This document shows, piece after piece, positions 1-4,401 of a stretch of 7,297 nucleotides of DNA. Position 1 is the stretch's first letter. The number at the start of each line of letters is the position of its first letter. The notes under the pieces were generated by a model. The model searched no databases, was not told the DNA's origin, and worked only from the letters and a program-made list of their open reading frames with translations. Position numbers and translations under genes: made by a program. Source of the stretch: JAZDKP01 sp043802925 (GTDB lineage: Bacteria; Fibrobacterota; OXYB2-FULL-49-7; JAEUSG01); contig JAZDKP010000140.1 of assembly GCA_043802925.1 (NCBI GenBank), positions 1 through 7,297 on the forward strand. Direction: 5' to 3'.

Positions 1-32
1 AGAGATTGTCAGCGCCATTTTAACAAAAGAAT

Positions 33-42
33 TGTGTATACT
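33..42 (+). promoter_or_regulatory. Candidate -10 element for the trmB-hldD-apgM operon
   Basis: TATACT at 37-42 matches the sigma70 -10 consensus at five of six positions and is preceded by TGTG, close to an extended -10. There is no good -35 at 16-18 bp. TTGTCA at 6-11 is too far (25 bp) and TTAACA at 20-25 too near (11 bp). If used, transcription would begin near 49, leaving a leader of about 140 nt before trmB. This is weak, because the upstream gene is not in the window and its transcript could read through. Confidence 0.22.
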
Positions 43-48
43 GTGCCT

Positions 49-84
49 CGAGCACGAATAGCAGGTTTTTCGCTCGTTCCGAGC
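49..84 (+). promoter_or_regulatory. Leader with two mutually exclusive small hairpins
   Basis: CGAGC occurs at 49-53 and again at 80-84. Both copies are exact complements of GCTCG at 72-76. The 72-84 segment can therefore fold as a tight 5-bp stem with a 3-nt loop, six bases before a Shine-Dalgarno-like AAGGA (91-95). Alternatively, 72-76 can pair with 49-53 across an 18-nt loop. The pairing is seen directly. A regulatory switch is inference, and stems this short often arise by chance. Confidence 0.2.
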
Positions 85-99
85 CTGGACAAGGAAAAT

Positions 100-195
100 A
101 TGAAAGGTAGCATTACCTTACCCTTGACGCCCACTCATAGCAGGGGAAAGGGGTGGGTTTCCCTCTCGGACATATTTTATCTTTCTCCTTCATGA
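100..195 (+). CDS. Possible 31-codon leader ORF overlapping the trmB start
   Basis: An ATG at 100 has AAGGA (91-95) at a good distance. It opens a frame of 31 codons, beginning MKGSITLPLTPTH and ending at TGA 193-195. That stop overlaps the preferred trmB ATG (192-194) as ATGA, the same junction seen between hldD and apgM. The trmB start lacks its own Shine-Dalgarno sequence (a pyrimidine-rich stretch precedes it), so translation of this frame could deliver ribosomes to trmB. The peptide has no recognisable domain, signal peptide or membrane segment. Its middle (LTPTHSRGKG) recalls spurious translations of G/C-rich interspersed repeats, so the frame may be accidental. I present it as a candidate leader peptide only. 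Confidence 0.27.
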   Translation: MKGSITLPLTPTHSRGKGWVSLSDIFYLSPS

Positions 196-836
196 ACCGC
201 TATAAAAAAAAGGTGGTGCTGAAGGAGGAGGCAAAGCCCTTCATCCTGCCCAGGCCCGATTCGCGCGAACCCGGCGCTCCGTTGCCCCCTGCGGCGCCGG
301 TTGATTTTTCCATCCTGTTTGGCAATACGAACCCGGTTGAAATTGAAGCGGGGTACGGGACCGGCCGCTTTATCATCGAGTACGCATCCAAATACCCGGG
401 GTTAAACCTGCTGGGTATTGAAATCACCCGTAAGATGGTGGACCATGTGGCAAACAAGGTCCACACCGCGGGCCTCTCCAATGTCCGCCTTCTCCACACC
501 GACGCGCGCGCATACATGAAGGAACGCGTTCCCGAAGGCTCTGTGGAGCGGGTGCACGTCTATTTCCCGGACCCCTGGGTCAAGAAGCGCCATATCAAGC
601 GCCGCATCATCAACCAGGATTTCCTCGCCACGGTCTACCGCGTCCTGAAACCGGGCGGCCGCTTCAACTTTTTTACGGACCACAAAGACTATTTTGATTA
701 TTTTATTGACCACAAGCAGTCCTTCGGCCGTTTCGCGGAGGACGATGCCATCGGTGATTACACCCCCACGAGCTACGAAATGAAATGGGTGAAAATGGGG
801 CGTACCATTTACCGTTCCATCATGAGGAAACCTTAA
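192..836 (+). CDS. trmB: tRNA (guanine-N7-)-methyltransferase TrmB
   Basis: Cytoplasmic SAM-dependent enzyme that methylates N7 of G46 in the variable loop of tRNAs. The 214-residue product has the Rossmann-fold SAM motif as EIEAGYGTG (50-58), GIEI (75-78), an acidic residue in LHTDA (D104), and the family signature FPDPW (125-129) followed by KKRHIKRR (131-138). The closing T-x-YE-x-K motif is at 193-198. Length is normal for the family. I prefer the ATG at 192, because the frame can extend to a GTG at 153 but adds only a hydrophobic 13-residue stretch that does not look like TrmB. That GTG does have AGGGG at 142-146, so it remains possible. The first residue after EIE in the SAM loop is Ala rather than the more usual Gly. 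First gene of a tight operon, 3 bases before hldD. Confidence 0.93.
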   Translation: MNRYKKKVVLKEEAKPFILPRPDSREPGAPLPPAAPVDFSILFGNTNPVEIEAGYGTGRFIIEYASKYPGLNLLGIEITRKMVDHVANKVHTAGLSNVRLLHTDARAYMKERVPEGSVERVHVYFPDPWVKKRHIKRRIINQDFLATVYRVLKPGGRFNFFTDHKDYFDYFIDHKQSFGRFAEDDAIGDYTPTSYEMKWVKMGRTIYRSIMRKP

Positions 837-839
837 AAT

Positions 840-1805
840 ATGATTGCCGTGACCGGCGCGGCCGGGTTTATCGGGAGCGCATTTCTCTGGAAGCTGAATG
901 CCGAAGGCCAAACCGACATTCTGGCCGTGGACGAACGTAATATCCTGGACCGTGAAAAGAACCTGTCCAATAAAAAATTCTCCGAATACATGGATAAGGA
1001 CGAGTTTCTGACCCGTGCACGGATGAATTCGCTGCCGGACCGGCTGAACGCCATCGTCCACATCGGCGCCTGTTCCTCCACCACTGAAACGGACGCGGAA
1101 TTCCTTTGGCGCAACAATACGGACTACACGCGCGTCCTGGCGGAATGGTGCCTGGCGCATCGCGCACGTTTTCTTTATGCCTCGTCCGCGGCCACCTACG
1201 GCGAAGGCGAAGAGGGTTACGACGACAGCGATGAAAACACGCGCCGGCTTAAGCCGCTCAACCTCTATGGAAAGTCCAAGCAGGACTTTGACCTTCTCGC
1301 GCTTGACAAAGGCTGGCTCCATACGATAGCGGGCTTCAAGTTTTTCAACGTGTACGGGCCCAACGAATACCACAAGGGCGACATGCGCAGCATCATCGCC
1401 AAATCCTTTGACGCAGTGGTGAAAGAACGGAAAATACGCCTTTTCAAGTCGTACCGGCCGGCGTATCCGGACGGTGGACAAAAGCGCGACTTTGTGTATG
1501 TAAAGGACGCCGTCGACGCGGTCTGGTATTTTCTTGAACACCCGGATAAAAACGGCCTTTTCAACATCGGCACAGGGCAGGCGCGCACCTGGAACGATTT
1601 GGCCGCCGCCCTGTTCACAGCCCTGGGTATCCCTTTGAATATTGAATATATCGAAATGCCGCACACCCTGCGCGATAAATACCAGTATTTCACCGAGGCA
1701 AAACTTGACAAGCTGATGAGCGCGGGCTATGTCCGGCCCTTCACACCGCTCGAAGCGGGCGTTAAGGACTATTGCGGATACCTTCAAAACAAGAACGTAT
1801 TATGA
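840..1805 (+). CDS. hldD: ADP-L-glycero-D-manno-heptose 6-epimerase HldD
   Basis: NADP-dependent short-chain-type epimerase that converts ADP-D-glycero-beta-D-manno-heptose to the L-glycero form, the last step in making the activated heptose of the LPS inner core. The 321-residue protein starts with the nucleotide-binding motif TGAAGFIGS (5-13) and an acidic residue after beta-2 (D31). It carries ACSSTTETD (77-85), YASSAATYG (113-121) and the catalytic YGKSK (Y143, K147). FFNVYGPNEYHKG (168-180) includes K179, matching the active-site Lys178 of the E. coli enzyme. KRDFVYVKD (215-223) and FNIGTG (241-246) follow. Length is close to the family norm. GAGG at 824-827, inside the trmB end, is a plausible but distant ribosome binding site. 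The gene implies a heptose-containing LPS or glycan; the other heptose genes (gmhA, hldE) are not in the window. Confidence 0.95.
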   Translation: MIAVTGAAGFIGSAFLWKLNAEGQTDILAVDERNILDREKNLSNKKFSEYMDKDEFLTRARMNSLPDRLNAIVHIGACSSTTETDAEFLWRNNTDYTRVLAEWCLAHRARFLYASSAATYGEGEEGYDDSDENTRRLKPLNLYGKSKQDFDLLALDKGWLHTIAGFKFFNVYGPNEYHKGDMRSIIAKSFDAVVKERKIRLFKSYRPAYPDGGQKRDFVYVKDAVDAVWYFLEHPDKNGLFNIGTGQARTWNDLAAALFTALGIPLNIEYIEMPHTLRDKYQYFTEAKLDKLMSAGYVRPFTPLEAGVKDYCGYLQNKNVL

Positions 1806-2989
1806 AATACATCGTTCTTATCATGGACGGCGCCTCCGGCAACCCGATTCCCGACCATCGCGACGGCACCGCGCTTTCGCTGGCCACCAAGGTCCACCTC
1901 AACGCGCTCGCGAAAAAAGGGACGCTCGGTCTCACGCAAAACGTGCCCGAAGGCATGGAACCGTCCAGTGCCATCGCCTGCCTTTCGGTGCTGGGTTACG
2001 ACCCGCGCAAAAGCTATAGTGGCCGCGGCCCCATCGAAGCGCTCGCGCTCGGAATTACGCTGAATCCCGGCGAAGTCGCGTTCCGATGCAACCTGGTCAC
2101 GCTCGCGGACGGAAACATGCAAAGTTACTGCTGCGGCCATATCACGGACGGGGAATCACACGCGCTTATCGCAACGCTGAATGAAAAGCTGGGGGATGAC
2201 CGAGTGCGCTTTTACCCAGGCGTGAGCTACCGCCATATTCTGGTGGTAAAAAAAGGCGGGGACCTTCTGTCCGCGGAATGCACCCCGCCGCATGACATTT
2301 CGGACAAACCTGCGTCCGCCTTCCGGCCCAAAGGCACGGGTGCCCGCTTTCTGGACGACCTCATGCGCCGCTCCGAGCGGATACTGAAAAACCACCCGGT
2401 GAACAAAGCCCGCATCGCGGCCGGCAAACTTCCGGCCACCTCGGCCTGGCTGTTCTGGGGCGGGGCCGCGCTTTCCGACCTTTCCTCGTTTGAGAGCGTA
2501 TACAAAGTAAAGGCGTGCCTGACTTCAGGCGTTGACCTTTTACGCGGACTCGCGCGGCTTACAGGAATCGAAATCCTGGACATCAAAGGCGTCACCGGCG
2601 GGCTGGATACGGACTATACCGCGCAGATTGAAGGCGCGCTGAACGCGCTCGATACGCACGATCTCGTGGTCGTGCATGTGGAGTCGCCGGATGAAGCGGG
2701 CCACATGGGTTCGCTTCCGGAAAAGATAAAGGCCATTGAGGAGACTGACGCGAAGATGGTGAGCCGCATCCTTCAATATGATAAGGATGCGTTCCGGCTG
2801 CTCGTGCTGCCCGACCACCCCACACCCGTGTCAGTCAAGACACACACATCGGACCCGGTTCCTTTCTTATTATATGGGCCCGATATTGATTGGAACAGCG
2901 GCGCGGCCTATACGGAAATCGAAGCCGAGTCCACGGGGTTTATAATCCCCGCAGGACAGAATTTGATGGGGAAGTTGATTTTCAGCTGA
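1802..2989 (+). CDS. apgM: Cofactor-independent phosphoglycerate mutase, archaeal ApgM type
   Basis: Alkaline-phosphatase-superfamily enzyme expected to interconvert 3- and 2-phosphoglycerate in glycolysis. A bacterial branch of this family has been proposed to act as homoserine kinase, so the substrate is not settled by sequence. The 395 residues include the N-terminal metal-site Asp in LIMDG (D9) and the nucleophile region PSSAIACLSVLGYDP (54-68, Ser55 or Ser56). The family sequences YSGRGPIEA (72-80), FRCNLVT (94-100), RFYPGVSYRH (136-145) and TPPHDI (161-166) follow. The C-terminal metal ligands are in SPDEAGH (D297, H301), LPDHP (D338, H339) and THTSDP (H348). Many relatives have GSD where this protein has SSA. 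The start is the ATG overlapping the hldD stop as ATGA, which suggests translational coupling; an upstream TTG at 1772 would lengthen it by 10 residues but lies in hldD. Convergent with the toxin gene, 3 bases away. Confidence 0.9.
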   Translation: MKYIVLIMDGASGNPIPDHRDGTALSLATKVHLNALAKKGTLGLTQNVPEGMEPSSAIACLSVLGYDPRKSYSGRGPIEALALGITLNPGEVAFRCNLVTLADGNMQSYCCGHITDGESHALIATLNEKLGDDRVRFYPGVSYRHILVVKKGGDLLSAECTPPHDISDKPASAFRPKGTGARFLDDLMRRSERILKNHPVNKARIAAGKLPATSAWLFWGGAALSDLSSFESVYKVKACLTSGVDLLRGLARLTGIEILDIKGVTGGLDTDYTAQIEGALNALDTHDLVVVHVESPDEAGHMGSLPEKIKAIEETDAKMVSRILQYDKDAFRLLVLPDHPTPVSVKTHTSDPVPFLLYGPDIDWNSGAAYTEIEAESTGFIIPAGQNLMGKLIFS

Positions 2990-2992
2990 ATC

Positions 2993-3721
2993 CTATAACC
3001 GCGATGTTATTGCGGCTTTAATCCGCAAGGCCAGACCCGTTCTTTCTTGTTCAGCAAGAATGTCTGACAATTCCCCGGCAATGTCCCGATCCTCCAGTTT
3101 CAACGTTTCATCCTTCAGGAATCCATAAAAAGACCTTCTGTCCAAAGGGAGGGGTCCCGGAAAAGGCGCAACGCCTTTGGCATACTCCGGTTTTTTCAGT
3201 CTTCGGATCAATATATCCAGGTCCGGTAATATGCCCATGTTCAATAAAAAATGAATATCGTACAAATCGCGCATCAACCGGCGGTCGAGCCAGGCCGACA
3301 TCTTGTTCGCCAACGCGGTCCCGAAATCAATGACGGCAATGACCCGCGCCGGTTGGTTGTAAATCCTGGACAACGGCGCTGAGGTCAGGACATCGGTTTT
3401 ACATTCCATGTCGACTTTGACCTCGACCTGGGCCGTCACATTCTCGGTGCCTTTCAGAAGAATTCGGAGACATTTTGAATTCATGGAATGGGAAAGTTTA
3501 AGCCCGGGAATAGTTTTCAATGCCCCCAGAATCATCTCTTTAACATCATTTTTTGATTTAAAGGGGACAAAAAGATAATCCAGGTCATTGGTGTAGCGTG
3601 GGCATTCCAAAAGCCTTAAGACCATGCCGCCATGAAGAATGGCCTTATTCCTGAACGTTTCGGAAAAAAGATTCATCACGGTGGTCAGCAGGGCTTCGCG
3701 TTTTTTTTGATTATTGTCCAT
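2993..3721 (-). CDS. AbiEii/AbiGii-like nucleotidyltransferase toxin
   Basis: Predicted toxin of a type IV toxin-antitoxin / abortive-infection system. Family members are cytoplasmic nucleotidyltransferases; some have been shown to use GTP or to modify tRNA, but the target here is unknown. The 242 residues show the family's first motif as LHGGMVLRLL (29-38), then RYTNDLDYLF (42-51) with the metal-binding pair D46 and D48. A third acidic position is likely in VEVKVD (99-104). The second family hallmark is ALANKMSAWLDRR with RDLYDIHFLL (136-160), including K140, R151 and D155. AGGAA (read on the minus strand, 3730-3734) lies 8 bases before the ATG, inside the antitoxin gene. It overlaps the antitoxin by 11 bases in another frame, so the pair is co-transcribed antitoxin first. 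Base composition is more A+T-rich than the flanking genes, suggesting acquisition. No inactivating damage is visible. Confidence 0.87.
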   Translation of the reverse strand: MDNNQKKREALLTTVMNLFSETFRNKAILHGGMVLRLLECPRYTNDLDYLFVPFKSKNDVKEMILGALKTIPGLKLSHSMNSKCLRILLKGTENVTAQVEVKVDMECKTDVLTSAPLSRIYNQPARVIAVIDFGTALANKMSAWLDRRLMRDLYDIHFLLNMGILPDLDILIRRLKKPEYAKGVAPFPGPLPLDRRSFYGFLKDETLKLEDRDIAGELSDILAEQERTGLALRIKAAITSRL

Positions 3722-4316
3722 TCAGAAGGTTCCTGCAAAATTTAACGAACCGATCGTTTTTATAAAAAGTAAGGTATCGATTTATCCTGGGCCGTTTCAA
3801 ACGGCGGATATCGACATCGATCATCGGATTAAAGGAAAACCTGTGACCTTTCATATGGTAATATAATGTGTCAAGATATGCTTTTTCGGAATCAGCATAT
3901 TTGGCGCCTTGGATTTCAGTGAAACCGAAATAAAGCGCTTCCGAGATGCCGAGATGTTCAATCACCAGGTCCGCATGTTTAAAGCACCGGCTCTTGCCCG
4001 TCTTTACCGCGTATACTCGCTTTTCGGGCGTTGTCCCGATGAGTGCGTTTGCGGCCAAAACGGTTCCAAGGGAAAAATAGGCGTCCGGATTGATGCGGAC
4101 GGATAATGTCTCCTGTAAAAAACCTTCGGCGGTATAAATGCCGTTCCGGAACCGTTTTAGAAGACCGGTCTTGATTAGGCGAGTGATTCGGTTATGAAGC
4201 GTTTTCAGATTTCTGCTTTTTAATGCGATCTGCAAATCTGAAAGCTTGAACACTCCATTGAGAACGGGACTTAATTGTTGAACACGCAATATGTCCGATT
4301 CAGGCAGCCTGTTCAT
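3711..4316 (-). CDS. AbiEi-like winged-helix antitoxin / transcriptional repressor
   Basis: Predicted antitoxin partner of the AbiEii-like gene. AbiEi proteins pair an N-terminal winged helix-turn-helix, which binds inverted repeats in their own promoter, with a C-terminal domain needed to counteract the toxin; neutralisation is classed as type IV (no stable toxin contact). In the 201 residues, about 10-64 fit a winged helix: LSDLQIALKSRNLKTLHNRI (25-44), then the wing LKRFRNGIYTAEG (53-65). The C-terminal part has AYFSLGTVLAANALIG (79-94) and the family-like GAKYADSEKAYLDTLYY (137-153), followed by a basic segment (170-193). The ATG at 4316 is the only credible start, only 8 bases after a consensus -10 box. 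Stop TAA at 3711-3713 lies inside the toxin gene. The assignment rests on domain pattern plus the toxin neighbour; I cannot place it in a specific AbiEi subfamily. Confidence 0.86.
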   Translation of the reverse strand: MNRLPESDILRVQQLSPVLNGVFKLSDLQIALKSRNLKTLHNRITRLIKTGLLKRFRNGIYTAEGFLQETLSVRINPDAYFSLGTVLAANALIGTTPEKRVYAVKTGKSRCFKHADLVIEHLGISEALYFGFTEIQGAKYADSEKAYLDTLYYHMKGHRFSFNPMIDVDIRRLKRPRINRYLTFYKNDRFVKFCRNLLNGQ

Positions 4317-4324
4317 GATGACAG

Positions 4325-4354
4325 ATTATAAATAAATATTACATAAAGTGTCAA
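4325..4354 (-). promoter_or_regulatory. Exact-consensus sigma70 promoter of the AbiE-like operon
   Basis: Read on the minus strand, TTGACA (4354-4349) and TATAAT (4330-4325) are separated by 18 bp, and both hexamers match the sigma70 consensus perfectly. Only 8 bases separate the -10 box from the antitoxin ATG at 4316. Initiation about 7 nt downstream of the box would therefore fall at or within a base or two of the start codon, giving a leaderless or nearly leaderless mRNA. There is no room for a Shine-Dalgarno sequence. It drives both antitoxin and toxin genes. Confidence 0.75.
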
Positions 4355-4361
4355 TGTTATA
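4337..4361. promoter_or_regulatory. Candidate operator: imperfect inverted repeat over the -35 box
   Basis: On the plus strand TATTACAT (4337-4344) and ATGTTATA (4354-4361) form an inverted repeat with seven of eight positions complementary and a 9-bp spacer. The repeat covers the -35 hexamer (4349-4354) of the AbiE-like promoter. Characterised AbiEi antitoxins repress their own operon by binding inverted repeats in the promoter, so this is a natural candidate site. The arms are A+T-rich, so chance is not excluded. Confidence 0.4.
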
Positions 4362-4401
4362 ACAAGTATGCCTTGGGTCGCCGATAAGGCGGTTTCCCTA
4401 C

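Noticed and set aside
402..1787. 461-codon open frame on the minus strand opposite trmB and hldD
   Set aside because: It lies opposite two strongly recognised genes, has no family-like motifs, and is explained by G+C-rich codon use keeping the antisense frame open.
3010..3028. 6-bp perfect hairpin TTGCGG/CCGCAA with 7-nt loop near the convergent gene ends
   Set aside because: No U-run follows on either strand and it lies inside the toxin coding sequence, so it is not supported as an intrinsic terminator.
4381..4395. Short CGCC/GGCG hairpin just after the secreted-protein stop
   Set aside because: Only 4 bp of stem and no U-tract; not convincing as a terminator.
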